Notes: generated by a model from the sequence alone, not told the origin. Shown: positions 18,236-28,592, numbered from the stretch's first letter. The stretch is 64,000 nucleotides of DNA from Mesorhizobium loti (GCF_001510895.1 NZ_LPWA01000164.1:62001-126000); one strand, 5' to 3'. Numbers and translations: made by a program.

Positions 18236-19516
18236 ATGGATTTCGACCTCATTGTGCGCGGCGGCACGCTGCCGGATGGTAAGGTTGCCGACATCGGCAT
18301 CGTCGGCGAGACCATCGCCGCGATCGAACCTAGGCTGCAGGGCTCGGCGCGGGGCGAGATCGACGCGCGCGGCAATCTCGTCTCGCCGCCCTTCGTCGAT
18401 CCGCATTTCCATATGGACGCCACCCTGTCTTACGGCATCCCGCGCATCAACGCTTCCGGCACTTTGCTCGAAGGCATCGCGCTCTGGGGCGAATTGAAGC
18501 CGCTCTTGACGCACGAGGCCGTGCGCGAGCGCGCGCTCGCCTATTGCGACTGGGCGGTGTCGATGGGCCTGCTCGCCATCCGCACCCATGTCGATGTCTG
18601 CGACGACCGGCTGCTCGCGGTGGAAGCGCTGCTCGACGTCAAGAAAACGGTGGCGCCCTATATCGACCTGCAACTGGTCGCCTTTCCGCAGGACGGGCTT
18701 TACCGCTCGCCGACGGCGCGCGAAAACGCCATCCGCGCGCTGGATATGGGCGTCGATATCGTCGGCGGCATCCCGCATTTCGAGCGCACCATGGCCGACG
18801 GCACGCGCTCGGTGACGGAGCTTTGCGAGATCGCAGCCAAACGCGGCCTGATGGTCGACATGCATTGCGACGAGACCGACGATCCGCTGTCGCGGCACAT
18901 CGAGCAGCTCGCCTATGAAACGCAGCGGCTCGGCCTGCAGGGCAGGGTGGCCGGCTCGCATCTCACCTCCATGCATTCGATGGACAATTACTACGTCTCG
19001 AAGCTGTTGCCGCTGATCGCCGAAGCCGGCGTCTCGGCGATCCCCAATCCGCTGATCAACATCATGCTGCAGGGGCGCCACGACACCTTCCCGAAGCGCC
19101 GGGGGCTAACCCGGGTGAAGGAGATGCTGGCGCTCGGCATCCGCGTCGGCTGGGGCCAGGATTGCGTGCTCGACCCGTGGTATTCGCTGGGCACCGCCGA
19201 CATGCTCGACGTCGCGTTCATGGGCCTGCATGTCGCCCAGATGTCTAGCCCGGCCGACATGGCGCGTTGCTTCGACATGGTCACCACTGTCAACGCCGCC
19301 ATCATGGGCCTCGACCATCTCGGCCTCGCCGTCGGCAAGCGGGCAAGCCTTGTGGTGCTCGATGCCGGCAACCCGATCGAGGCGGTGCGCCTGCGTCCCG
19401 AACGCCTTTGCGTCATCGCCCGGGGCAAGGTCGTGGCGGAGCGGACCAGGCAGGAAACGCGGCTGTCGATCGCCGGCCGGCCGGCGCAGGTGAACCGAAG
19501 GCACAGGGCCGGCTAG
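18236..19516 (+). CDS. Cytosine deaminase-like amidohydrolase (CodA family)
   Basis: A 426-residue metal-dependent amidohydrolase. Metal and catalytic residues match CodA: HFH in VDPHFHMDATL, His and Glu in DMHCDETDDPL, His in AGSHLTSMHSM, and Asp in GWGQDCVLDPWYSLG. The segment SGTLLEGIALWGELKPLLTH also tracks E. coli cytosine deaminase closely. It would deaminate cytosine or a related cyclic amidine (creatinine- and isoguanine-type activities occur in the family). ATG at 18236 has AGGGG upstream. A permease gene follows 81 bases later on the same strand and may carry the substrate or product. Confidence 0.88.
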   Translation: MDFDLIVRGGTLPDGKVADIGIVGETIAAIEPRLQGSARGEIDARGNLVSPPFVDPHFHMDATLSYGIPRINASGTLLEGIALWGELKPLLTHEAVRERALAYCDWAVSMGLLAIRTHVDVCDDRLLAVEALLDVKKTVAPYIDLQLVAFPQDGLYRSPTARENAIRALDMGVDIVGGIPHFERTMADGTRSVTELCEIAAKRGLMVDMHCDETDDPLSRHIEQLAYETQRLGLQGRVAGSHLTSMHSMDNYYVSKLLPLIAEAGVSAIPNPLINIMLQGRHDTFPKRRGLTRVKEMLALGIRVGWGQDCVLDPWYSLGTADMLDVAFMGLHVAQMSSPADMARCFDMVTTVNAAIMGLDHLGLAVGKRASLVVLDAGNPIEAVRLRPERLCVIARGKVVAERTRQETRLSIAGRPAQVNRRHRAG

Positions 19517-19597
19517 AGCCAGCCGAATTCCGCCGCTGGTCTCACGGATTGCCGGAATTTCTCTCGTCAAACCGGCTGCTTGGGGCTAGGGAGCCGC

Positions 19598-20521
19598 ATG
19601 GCCCAGTCCTTCGCCCGCAATTTCACGATCAGGAATGTTCTGCTCGCCGGCATCCTCTTGATGCTGGCCGGCGACTTCATGTTCGCGCTGAACGACGCGA
19701 TGGGCAAATGGCTGGTCGCCTCCTTCTCGGTCGGCCAGGTGGTGCTGATCCGCTCGATCGGCGCCTTCTTCGTGCTCGGGCCGATGATCGCCAACCAGGG
19801 CGCGGGCAAGCTGTTCCAGATGGAGCGGCCAGTGCTGCAGCTCCTGCGGGTCGTGGCGACCACGCTCGATACCGGGCTGTTCTACGCCGCTGTCGTCTAT
19901 CTGCCGCTCGCCGACGTGATGAGCTTCTACATGGCCGGCCCTATCTATGTCGCGGCGCTCTCGCATCTTTTGCTCGGCGAGAAGGTCGGCTGGCGGCGCT
20001 GGCTGGCGATCCTGGTCGGCTTCTGCGGCGTGCTGATCATCCTGAAGCCCTCGTCGGCGGCGTTCTCGCTGTCTTCGACCTATGCGCTGATCGGCAGCGT
20101 CGCCTTCGGCTTCGCCATCATTCTCGGCCGGCGCTTGCGTGGAACGAGCGACACGACGCTGGTCACCTGGCAGACGATCGGCACGCTGATTGTCGGCGGC
20201 GCGCTCACCATCGGCGCCTGGCGGACCCCGACCGCGCTCGATTTCGGCGCCATGCTTTTGCTCGGCGTCGTCTCTTGCGCTGCCCATCTGATGATCACCC
20301 GGGCGCTCAAGCTGGCGCCCGCCTCGACGCTGGCGCCGCTGCATTACAGCCTGCTGCTTTGGGCAATCGTCTTTGGCCTTGTCTTCTTCGGCGATATGCC
20401 GAGCTCGCGCATCCTGATCGGCTCGGCTATCGTCGTGCTCGCCGGCATCTTTATCTTCCACCGTCAGAAGGTGGTCGAGACCGTCGTGCCGCCGGAGAAC
20501 GTGCCGAAGGGCGTGAATTAA
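19598..20521 (+). CDS. EamA/DMT-family transporter
   Basis: A 307-residue, ten-TM drug/metabolite transporter with two EamA repeats. It has the proline- and glycine-bearing helices typical of the group (LADVMSFYMAGPIYVAAL at the end of repeat 1, PASTLAPLHYSLLLWAIVFG in repeat 2). ATG 19598 has GGGAG about six bases upstream; the in-frame TTG 19580 does not. It follows the CodA-like gene and probably shares its transcript, so a role in moving a pyrimidine or related metabolite is possible but unproven. It is convergent with the kinase-like gene. Confidence 0.88.
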   Translation: MAQSFARNFTIRNVLLAGILLMLAGDFMFALNDAMGKWLVASFSVGQVVLIRSIGAFFVLGPMIANQGAGKLFQMERPVLQLLRVVATTLDTGLFYAAVVYLPLADVMSFYMAGPIYVAALSHLLLGEKVGWRRWLAILVGFCGVLIILKPSSAAFSLSSTYALIGSVAFGFAIILGRRLRGTSDTTLVTWQTIGTLIVGGALTIGAWRTPTALDFGAMLLLGVVSCAAHLMITRALKLAPASTLAPLHYSLLLWAIVFGLVFFGDMPSSRILIGSAIVVLAGIFIFHRQKVVETVVPPENVPKGVN

Positions 20522-20541
20522 CCTCAGGGTTTTTCCGCTGC

Positions 20542-21438
<897 letters not shown>

Positions 21439-21546
21439 CGCCATCCCCCCTTTTTAACCTTAACGTCATGTTTATGGGAGGACGGTTCCACAGTTTTTGC
21501 CGCTTGGCTATCATCCGATGAATAAGATTCGGCGGCGGGAGCGGCA

Positions 21547-22179
21547 ATGAAGGACGGCAAGCACAACAGCGCGCTGGGCGCTGCTTACGCCGCAACACGA
21601 CCGGACGAGGTGGCCGCGATCTACGACAGTTGGGCGGAGACCTATGACGCCGACATGTCGGCGGCCGGCTATCGCCATCCGACGATCTGCCTGGCGCTGC
21701 TTGCCCGCCATCTGCCGCGCGGCGCCGAACCCTTGCTCGATGCCGGCGCCGGCACCGGCCTGATCGGTGAGTGGCTGGCCATCACCGGCTACCCACAGGT
21801 CGAGGCGCTCGACATTTCGCAAGGCATGCTGGACAAGGCTGGGGCGAAGGGCGTCTACAAGGCGCTGCATCGGCTGGCTCTCGGCGGTGCCTTGCCGTTC
21901 GCCGACGGCGCTTATGCCGGCATTGTTTCGGCCGGCGTTTTTACCTCGGGCCATGTCGGCATCGAAGGCCTCGACGAACTGATCCGCATCTGCCGTCCAG
22001 GCGGCATCATCGTGCTGACGGTGAAGAACACGCTCTGGCAGGCTGGTTTTGCCGAGCGCATAGCCGAGTTGGCGAAGCGGGGCGTCATAGCCCGTGTCGA
22101 AGAGACACGACCCTACGCCTCGATGCCCGGCGAGGGCGATACGGTGCCGAGCCGAGGCCTGGTGCTGCGCGTCATTTAG
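21547..22179 (+). CDS. Class I SAM-dependent methyltransferase
   Basis: A 210-residue Rossmann-fold methyltransferase. Motif I is LLDAGAGTGLIGEWL, the acidic end of strand 2 is EALDISQGML, the motif II region is DGAYAGIVSAGVF, and the motif III region is CRPGGIIVLTVKN. Upstream lies AAIYDSWAETYDADM, a segment typical of the UbiE/Williams-Beuren type methyltransferases. ATG at 21547 has GGGAG at a good distance. It is divergent from the first kinase gene, separated by about 108 bases. The acceptor is unknown. Confidence 0.9.
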   Translation: MKDGKHNSALGAAYAATRPDEVAAIYDSWAETYDADMSAAGYRHPTICLALLARHLPRGAEPLLDAGAGTGLIGEWLAITGYPQVEALDISQGMLDKAGAKGVYKALHRLALGGALPFADGAYAGIVSAGVFTSGHVGIEGLDELIRICRPGGIIVLTVKNTLWQAGFAERIAELAKRGVIARVEETRPYASMPGEGDTVPSRGLVLRVI

Positions 22180-22495
22180 GAGCGCTGCCATCGACGGTTT
22201 CGACGTTGCAAGAAGAGCGCCGGCGCTGCGGCCAGCCCCTTCTCCCCGTCACTATACGGAGAGAAGTGCCCGGCAGGGCGATGAGGGGCAGCGCTGGCTT
22301 CGGCGATTAACGCGTTCAGCTCCAAGTCGAGGCTCGATGCCCGATTTTGCCTATCCAGCGCCGGCGCCGCCCCTCACCTGCCTGCCGGCATCCTCTCCCC
22401 GTATAGTGACGGGGAGAGGGCGCTGTGTCGGCGGTTTCGCCAATCGCCAAAGTTGCAGTATGAGAGCGGCGCGAGGAGCGCGTCGGCTGACCTGA
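22180..22495. repeat. Intergenic region holding an inverted pair of dispersed repeats
   Basis: TCTCCCCGTCACTATA (22241-22256) and its exact reverse complement (22402-22417) bracket about 145 bases, with the associated GATGAGGGGCAGCGC and CCCCTCACCTGCC tails between them. The arms can form one long stem between convergent genes. This is the CTTCTCCCC repeat family seen elsewhere in the window. I see no gene in these 316 bases. Confidence 0.7.
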
Positions 22496-24949
22496 TCAGG
22501 CCCTGATCTTTTCGCCAGCCGGATCATACATCGGTTCGAGATGAATCTTTGCCGGCGTGCGCTCCATCGCCACCACCAGCTCGTAGTCGCCCGAGGCGAG
22601 AAAGTCGTCGCTGACGCCGTCGGCGTTGCGCACATAGCCGTAGCCGATGTTTTTGCCCACCGTGTAGCCGTAGCCGCCGCTGGTGAGATAGCCGACCGGC
22701 TCTCCGTTGCGCAGGATCGTCTCGCGCCCGACCAGAACGATCTCCGGGTCGTCGACCGTGAAGCCGGCAAAGCGTTTTGTCAGTGGCTCGCCGGCCAGCT
22801 TCTCCAGCGCCCGCCGTCCGACGAAATCGGTGTTCTTCCTGAGTTTTACCGCCCAGCCGAGGCCAGCCTCCTGCGGCGTGTCGTTCGGTGTGATGTCCGA
22901 TCCCCAGGCGCGATAGCCCTTTTCCAGCCGGAGCGATTCCAGCGCCCGGTAGCCGACCGGGCGGATGCCGTATTTTTCTCCTGCCGCCATCAGCGCATCG
23001 AAAATCTCGCCTGTGGCCGCGATCGGCACATGCAATTCCCAGCCGAGCTCGCCGACATAGGTGACGCGCAGCGCCCGCACCGTGTGGCCGGCAATTTCGA
23101 TCTCGCGAGCATGGCCGAAGGGGAAGGCGGCATTGGCGACGTCAGCATCCGCCACCGCCGAAAGCACGTCGCGGGCGCGGGGCCCCATCAGCGACAGCGT
23201 GCCAAAATCCTCGGTGACGTCTTTCAGAGTCGCATCGAGCCCCTGGCCGATATGGTCGCCGATCCATGAAAGATCATGCGTACGGAAGCCGGTGCCGGTG
23301 ACGATGTAGAACCTATCCTCGCCAAGTCGCGCCACGGTGAGGTCCGCCTCGATGCCGCCGCGCGTGTTGAGAAGCTGCGTGTAGGTCAGCCGCCCGACCG
23401 GCTTGTTGATGTCGTTGGCGCAGATCCAGTCGAGCGCCTTCAGCGCGTCGGCGCCGGTCATCTCGTATTTGGCGAAGGACGACTGGTCGAAGATGCCGAC
23501 TTTTTCACGCACATGGCGGTGCTCGTCGCCGACCGGGCCGAACCAGTTCTGCCGCCCCATCGAATAGATGTCTTCAGGTGCGACGGCGTCCGGGGCGAAC
23601 CAGTTCGGCCGTTCCCAGCCGAGTTTGGAGCCGAACACGGCGCGGTGCGTTTTCAGCCGCTCATAGAGCGGCGAGACGATGCGCGGTCGGCCCGACAGAT
23701 ATTCCTCGTGCGGGAAGCCGATCGTGTAGTGCTTGCCATAGGCCTCCAGCGTGCGGTCGCGGACCCAGTCGCGGTCGCGGTGCAGGTTGGAAAAGCGCCT
23801 GATGTCGACCACCCAGAGGTCGAGCGGCGCCTCGCCGTCGACCACCCATTGCGCCAGGACCCAGCCGGCGCCGCCACCGGACGCAATGCCGAAGGCGTTG
23901 AACCCGGCGCCGACGAACATGTTCGGACATTCGGGCGCGACGCCGAGGATGAAATTGCCGTCCGGAGTGAAGCTCTCCGGCCCGTTGATCATCTGCTTGA
24001 CGCCGGCCTTGGCCAGCGCCGGCACGCGCTCGATCGCCTGGGTCATGTGCTGCTCGAAATGATCGTAATCGTCGTCGAACAGCCGGAATTCCCAGTCGTC
24101 GGGGACGTCGCCCCCCGGGAGATTAGTCGTCCAGGCCTGCGGGTTGGGCTCATAACCGCCCATCACCAACCCGCCGACCTCTTCCTTGAAATAGGTGCGG
24201 CGGTCGGGGTCGCGGATCGTCGGCGCGTCGTTGGCGAGCCCCTCGATCCTCTCGGTGATGATGTACTGGTGCTTGACCGGCTGCAGCGGCACATTGATGC
24301 CGGCCATCGCGCCGACCTGCCTGGCCCATTGCCCGGCGCAGTTCACCACTTTCTCGCAGGCGATGTCGCCCTTGTCGGTCTTCACCGCCGTGATGCGGCC
24401 CCCCTTCATCTCGAAACCGGTGACGCGCACGTCCTCGAACAGTTTGGCGCCATGCATGCGCGCGCCCTTGGCGAGCGATTGGGTGATGTCGGAGGGGCTT
24501 GCCTGGCCGTCGGTCGACAGCCAGGAGGCGCCGACGAGATCGCTTGTTTCCATCAGCGGCCACATGCGCTTCACCTCGGCCGGCGACAAGAGCTGCATGT
24601 CCATGCCGAAGCTTTTTGCCGTCGTTGCCAGCCGCTTGAACTCGGTCCAGCGGTCGGCATTGGTGGCGAGCCGGAGGCAGCCAGTCATCTTCCAGCCGGT
24701 CGCGAGTCCGGTCTCGGCTTCCAGTCCCTTGTAGAGCTCGACCGAATATTTGAGCACGCGCGTGATCGAGGCCGACGAGCGCAACTGCCCGACCAGGCCG
24801 GCCGCGTGCCAGGTCGAGCCGGAGGTCAGCTTGCCCTGTTCCAGCAGCACGACGTCCGCCTTGTGATCGCGTGCCAGATGATAGGCGGTCGAGCAGCCGA
24901 TGATGCCGCCGCCGATGACGACGATCCCGGCATGGCTGGGCAAAGTCAT
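22496..24949 (-). CDS. Dimethylglycine/sarcosine dehydrogenase family flavoprotein with GcvT domain
   Basis: An 817-residue fusion. The N-terminal DAO half (about 1-400) starts AGIVVIGGGIIGCSTAYHLA and has SGSTWHAAGLVGQLRSS, whose His is the usual covalent FAD attachment site. The C-terminal GcvT-like half (about 430-810) includes WFGPVGDEHRHVREKVGIFD, RVTYVGELGWELHVP and KGYRAWGSDITP and would bind tetrahydrofolate and take up formaldehyde. The enzyme demethylates dimethylglycine or sarcosine, giving 5,10-methylene-THF. ATG 24949 overlaps the stop of the upstream kinase (ATGA), so the two are coupled. A longer in-frame start at 25267 only reads through the kinase gene. The exact amine is unproven. 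Confidence 0.92.
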   Translation of the reverse strand: MTLPSHAGIVVIGGGIIGCSTAYHLARDHKADVVLLEQGKLTSGSTWHAAGLVGQLRSSASITRVLKYSVELYKGLEAETGLATGWKMTGCLRLATNADRWTEFKRLATTAKSFGMDMQLLSPAEVKRMWPLMETSDLVGASWLSTDGQASPSDITQSLAKGARMHGAKLFEDVRVTGFEMKGGRITAVKTDKGDIACEKVVNCAGQWARQVGAMAGINVPLQPVKHQYIITERIEGLANDAPTIRDPDRRTYFKEEVGGLVMGGYEPNPQAWTTNLPGGDVPDDWEFRLFDDDYDHFEQHMTQAIERVPALAKAGVKQMINGPESFTPDGNFILGVAPECPNMFVGAGFNAFGIASGGGAGWVLAQWVVDGEAPLDLWVVDIRRFSNLHRDRDWVRDRTLEAYGKHYTIGFPHEEYLSGRPRIVSPLYERLKTHRAVFGSKLGWERPNWFAPDAVAPEDIYSMGRQNWFGPVGDEHRHVREKVGIFDQSSFAKYEMTGADALKALDWICANDINKPVGRLTYTQLLNTRGGIEADLTVARLGEDRFYIVTGTGFRTHDLSWIGDHIGQGLDATLKDVTEDFGTLSLMGPRARDVLSAVADADVANAAFPFGHAREIEIAGHTVRALRVTYVGELGWELHVPIAATGEIFDALMAAGEKYGIRPVGYRALESLRLEKGYRAWGSDITPNDTPQEAGLGWAVKLRKNTDFVGRRALEKLAGEPLTKRFAGFTVDDPEIVLVGRETILRNGEPVGYLTSGGYGYTVGKNIGYGYVRNADGVSDDFLASGDYELVVAMERTPAKIHLEPMYDPAGEKIRA

Positions 24950-25842
24950 GGCTTGGTCCCGTATTTCGTCCGGTAATTTTCCAGCGCCGCATCGAGCCGG
25001 GTGAGGTTCTCCTCGGTGTAGGCGACGTAGTCGATGCCGGGCGCGTCGAGATAGAGTTCGGAGACCATGCTCCACATCGCCTCGCGCAGCAGCGAGGCGC
25101 ATTGCATGGCGGCATGCGACCGGCGGATCTCGCCATCCGGCTCTTTCATGAAATAGGCGGTGAGGAAGGCGAAGGACTCGTCGTCGCTCATACCGGCATT
25201 GGAGGCCGCGCCTGCGAGATCGAACATCGCCGTGTTGAAGCCGGCATATTCGAAATCGATCAGCCACAGCCGCTTGCCGTCGTCGAGGATGTTGGCCGGC
25301 AAAAGATCATTATGGCCGAAGACGATCGGCAAAAGCTTCTGTGCCCGCTCGAGCTCGTCGGCCAAAGCCAGATAGCGCGGCAGCTCGTCCCTCTTGCGGC
25401 TGCCGCCTTCGTCCAGCGTGCGGGCGTAGTCGCGGATGACGTGGAACACCCAGAACATGAAGCCGGCGCCGGAGACATGGTTGGGCATCTCGCGATGGAA
25501 GCCGCGCACCAGGGCCGCTACGCGGCCGAGATCGGCGCGCACATCCTCGGCGAGAAAGGTCCTGGCGCCGAGAAATTCCGTCACCAAAATTCCGGGCTCG
25601 GCATAATGCACGGCCGGCGCGAAGCCCGCCGCATGCGCCGCCCGCGCCGTCATCACCTCGCGCTCGCGGAAGACATGATGGAACGGGAAGTCCTGGCCGA
25701 AGCGCACGACATGCCGCCCGGCGGCGTCCGTGACGACGTAGTTGGCGTTGCTAAGGCCGCCCGGCAGCGGCTCGATCTCGATGCTGCCTGTCCAGCAGGG
25801 CAGGGCACGGATGCGGTCTTCGGCGATTGCGGGGGCACTCAC
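24946..25842 (-). CDS. Choline/ethanolamine kinase-like phosphotransferase (second copy)
   Basis: A 298-residue kinase-fold protein with PLPGGLSNANYVVTD (nucleotide loop), the Brenner motif FGHNDLLPANIL and metal Asp in LWLIDFEYAGFN, as in choline and ethanolamine kinases. It starts with GTG 25842, with AGGAAC upstream, and its stop overlaps the DMGDH start by four bases. Pairing a choline-type kinase with a methylamine dehydrogenase suggests a choline, methylethanolamine or related substrate, but no partner confirms it. The 400-base leader holds a candidate terminator and a tandem repeat, so expression may be controlled by attenuation and by the divergent DeoR regulator. Confidence 0.85.
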   Translation of the reverse strand: MSAPAIAEDRIRALPCWTGSIEIEPLPGGLSNANYVVTDAAGRHVVRFGQDFPFHHVFREREVMTARAAHAAGFAPAVHYAEPGILVTEFLGARTFLAEDVRADLGRVAALVRGFHREMPNHVSGAGFMFWVFHVIRDYARTLDEGGSRKRDELPRYLALADELERAQKLLPIVFGHNDLLPANILDDGKRLWLIDFEYAGFNTAMFDLAGAASNAGMSDDESFAFLTAYFMKEPDGEIRRSHAAMQCASLLREAMWSMVSELYLDAPGIDYVAYTEENLTRLDAALENYRTKYGTKP

Positions 25843-25861
25843 GGGCTTGTTCCTGCGTCAG

Positions 25862-25897
25862 CCGGCTTTCGACAAAGCGCCGGTTTTTGACAAAGCG
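25862..25897. repeat. 18-bp imperfect tandem repeat in the kinase leader
   Basis: Units 25862-25879 and 25880-25897 match at 16 of 18 positions and share CCGG, three Ts and GACAAAGCG. The spacing is close to two helical turns, which would suit two regulator subunits on one face. The divergent DeoR-type regulator is the obvious candidate, but this is inference. Confidence 0.5.
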
Positions 25898-25909
25898 ATG
25901 AGAGAGAAC

Positions 25910-25965
25910 AAAAAAGTCTCGTCGGTGCGGGACGCCGGGATCGATATCCCGCACCGCACGACGAG
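25910..25965 (-). terminator. Strong intrinsic terminator-like hairpin in the kinase-DMGDH leader
   Basis: On the minus strand CTCGTC plus GGTGCGGGA pairs with TCCCGCACC plus GACGAG (6+9 pairs, a four-base bulge, a 14-base loop), followed after AC by six Ts at 25915-25910. It lies 68 bases upstream of the kinase GTG. Loop bases 25934-25942 are complementary to 25984-25992 upstream, allowing an alternative helix. This layout fits an attenuator. No known riboswitch class was recognised. Confidence 0.55.
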
Positions 25966-26190
25966 CCCCTTGGCCAGGTTCAGGATCCCGGCATCCGCCC
26001 CCGCGGATTCGAAAAAAGCTCGTGCTAGGCACATTCCAGAAAATCTGGTCGGTCAATTGCGGCTCTGCCATCACCCTCCCGTGGCAGTTCCGAGCCTGTC
26101 ACAGCTTGATCTCACGCTTGCACGGTGCGGCTGTCAATCGAAAGCTGTGACTTTCTTTTGGGTGTTTTGCCCGAAAATATAAGCAATTCC

Positions 26191-26218
26191 TTTAAAAGCG
26201 TTAGAAATGCCTTAGAAA
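26191..26218. promoter_or_regulatory. AT-rich phased repeats upstream of the deoR-type gene
   Basis: TTAAAAG (26192-26198), TTAGAAA (26201-26207) and TTAGAAA (26212-26218) recur at 9-11 base intervals in the only AT-rich part of the region, just before the regulator start. They could be half-sites or a bent promoter. No -35/-10 pair is certain. Confidence 0.3.
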
Positions 26219-26241
26219 CGGTCAGAATCCCGGATATCCAC

Positions 26242-27027
<786 letters not shown>

Positions 27028-27069
27028 CAGATACTTCCCTCCGCAGCCGCACCAGTGTTTAGTCCGCCC

Positions 27070-27975
27070 ATGGCCTTCACCATCCGCCAGCTCCAGTTCT
27101 TCGTCGCCGTTGCCGAGCAGGGCACGGTGTCGGGCGCCGCGCAAAACCTCTCCATCTCGCAATCCTCGGTCACCGAGGCGATCAAGGAGCTGGAAAGCGA
27201 CCTCGGCGTCGAACTGTTCGAGCGTCATCCGCGGGGCTTGAACATCACCCACAAGGGCCACCAGTTCCTGCGTCATGCGACAAAAATCCTCGCCGATGTC
27301 TCCGACGCGCGTCGCGCCTTCCTCGGCGATCAGCTGACGGCCGGCGGGCGGCTGCAGCTCGGCGTCACCTCGCTCGTCGCCGGCTACGTGCTCTCCGATC
27401 TGCTGGCCCGCTACCGCCGCGCCTACCCGAGCGTCGAGGTCTCGGCCATCGAGGACAATGGCGACTATCTCGAGCACCTCTTGGTCGGCGGCAAGCTCGA
27501 CATCGCCGTCATGGTCACCTCGAACTTGCGCGACCGCACCGCGCTGCAGTCCGAAATCCTCGAAGTCTCCGCCTATCGGCTCTGGCTGCCGCTCAGCCAT
27601 AAGCTCGCCAGCGCCGACATTATCGGCATCGGCGATATCGCGTCGGAGCCGCTGATCATGCTGACCGTCGACGAGATCGAGGAGAACACCGGCAAGCTGC
27701 TGTCGGCGATCGGCGCGAGGCCCCATGTCGCTTTCCGCACGCGCTCTGTCGAAGCCGTGCGCAGCCTCGTCGCCACCGGCGCCGGCGTGGCGCTCCTGCC
27801 CGATCTCGTCTATCGCCCCTGGTCGCTGGAAGGCGACCGCATCGAATCCCGCGATATCTCCGGCTCGCTTCCGGTCGTCCAGGTCGGCATGGTCTGGCGT
27901 CGCGGCTCCAGCCTGCCGCAGGCCGCCCGCGACTTCATCGGCCTCGCCCAATCGCAGCGCATGGTCCGCCGCTAG
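27070..27975 (+). CDS. LysR-family transcriptional regulator
   Basis: A 301-residue LTTR. The N-terminal winged helix is complete (IRQLQFFVAVAEQGTVSGAA, then NLSISQSSVTEAIKELE and LFERHPRGLNITHKG), followed by a periplasmic-binding-like effector domain with LQLGVTSLVAGYVLSDLL and ATGAGVALLPDLVYRPW. The start is ATG 27070; the GTG at 27055 adds only five residues. It follows the DeoR gene by 42 bases on the same strand and may be cotranscribed. No divergent target lies next to it; possible targets are the flanking amine genes. Effector unknown. Confidence 0.92.
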   Translation: MAFTIRQLQFFVAVAEQGTVSGAAQNLSISQSSVTEAIKELESDLGVELFERHPRGLNITHKGHQFLRHATKILADVSDARRAFLGDQLTAGGRLQLGVTSLVAGYVLSDLLARYRRAYPSVEVSAIEDNGDYLEHLLVGGKLDIAVMVTSNLRDRTALQSEILEVSAYRLWLPLSHKLASADIIGIGDIASEPLIMLTVDEIEENTGKLLSAIGARPHVAFRTRSVEAVRSLVATGAGVALLPDLVYRPWSLEGDRIESRDISGSLPVVQVGMVWRRGSSLPQAARDFIGLAQSQRMVRR

Positions 27976-28076
27976 AGCAATTCCTGCGGGAGCGGTTTCT
28001 GTCCGGGAATAGCGTCAAAACAGGGAGACAGAGCGGCTCGGCGTTTCCGTGAAACGGTGAAACGCTGCAGCGTGGC
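27976..28076. repeat. GAGCAATTCC-type rhizobial intergenic repeat
   Basis: About 100 bases between the convergent LysR and MerR genes. GAGCAATTCC, then GCGGTTT and GTCCGGGAATAGCGT with inverted symmetry, followed by GTTTCCGTGAAACGGTGAAAC, are elements I associate with a very common non-coding repeat of Mesorhizobium and relatives. No gene is seen. Confidence 0.5.
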
Positions 28077-28559
28077 CTACTCCAGGGCAGCGTCGCCAGC
28101 TCTGCGCCTGCTCCTTGTGACGGAAACCGCCTCCGCCTTGAACGGACCGATCGGAGCAACCTCGAAGCGGCCGGCGCCGGCCAGCCTGACGGCGCGCCGG
28201 AACGTCGGACACTCCATCGGCCGGGCGGCCGGACATCGGGCGGCGTGACGCAAAGCCTCTCGGATCGCGGTCAGGCGCTGGATGGTGCGATCCAGTTCGT
28301 CCGCCTTGGCATCCAGGCGCCCTCGATCCATTCTAGGCAGGCCGTCGGGCGTCAGCATCGCGGAAATCTCGTCCAATGCGAATCCACCTGCGCGTCCAAG
28401 CGCGATCAAGGCGAGCCGTTCCAGGACGGCCGGGTCGAACAAGCGGCGCAGGCCGCGACGGCCGATCGAGGCGATGAGCCCCTTCTCTTCGTAGTAGCGA
28501 AGTGTCGAGGCGGGCACGCCGGTGCGGCGTGATACTTCGGCAATGTCCAGGTCTTTCAT
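28077..28559 (-). CDS. MerR-family transcriptional regulator
   Basis: A 160-residue MerR regulator. The DNA-binding head is LDIAEVSRRTGVPASTLRYYEEKGLI followed by RRLFDPAVLERLALI. The long dimerisation helix is DELDRTIQRLTAIREAL. The C-terminus holds two cysteines (AARCPAARPMECPTF), which could bind metal or sense redox state. The C-terminal 45 residues are basic and short, so no drug-binding domain is present. ATG 28559 abuts the divergent promoter at 28562, where a dyad sits in a 19-base spacer, so it probably activates the methyltransferase gene and regulates itself. Confidence 0.9.
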   Translation of the reverse strand: MKDLDIAEVSRRTGVPASTLRYYEEKGLIASIGRRGLRRLFDPAVLERLALIALGRAGGFALDEISAMLTPDGLPRMDRGRLDAKADELDRTIQRLTAIREALRHAARCPAARPMECPTFRRAVRLAGAGRFEVAPIGPFKAEAVSVTRSRRRAGDAALE

Positions 28560-28561
28560 AC

Positions 28562-28592
28562 TTGACCTCAAGTCGGCTTGAACTCGTAGATG
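28562..28592 (+). promoter_or_regulatory. MerR-type promoter with 19-bp spacer and dyad
   Basis: TTGACC (28562-28567) and TAGATG (28587-28592) are 19 bases apart, the over-long spacing typical of promoters untwisted by MerR regulators. TCAAG (28568-28572) and CTTGA (28577-28581) form a dyad inside the spacer. The promoter faces the methyltransferase gene at 28635 and starts three bases from the divergent merR ATG. Confidence 0.75.

Larger units (their letters stand above)
25858..26071 (-). other. Possible small coding sequence, frame-interrupted, upstream of the kinase
   Basis: GGGAGGG lies just upstream of ATG 26071, which opens MAEPQLTDQIFWNVPSTSFF. After the T run the frame turns arginine-rich. 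The neighbouring frame from there reads AGILNLAKGLVVRCG and later TFLFSLIALSKTGALSKAG to a stop at 25858, 16 bases before the kinase GTG. Changing the frame at the T run would give a protein of about 70 residues. I recognise no family. The same bases also form a strong hairpin and T run, so coding and RNA-structure readings compete. Confidence 0.35.

Noticed and set aside
23276..24976. A 566-codon plus-strand frame opposite the dimethylglycine dehydrogenase gene
   Set aside because: It is an antisense shadow; no family motif and no start context.
22496..25267. A longer start at 25267 for the dimethylglycine dehydrogenase
   Set aside because: The extra residues are an out-of-frame reading of the kinase gene. 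ATG 24949 overlaps the kinase stop as ATGA and is directly followed by the FAD-binding motif.
25934..25992. A tRNA-like or SRP-like RNA in the kinase leader
   Set aside because: GGTTCAGGATCC on the plus strand resembles a T arm, but the conserved A after TTCR is missing, and no acceptor stem or anticodon arm could be drawn. No SRP signature is present.
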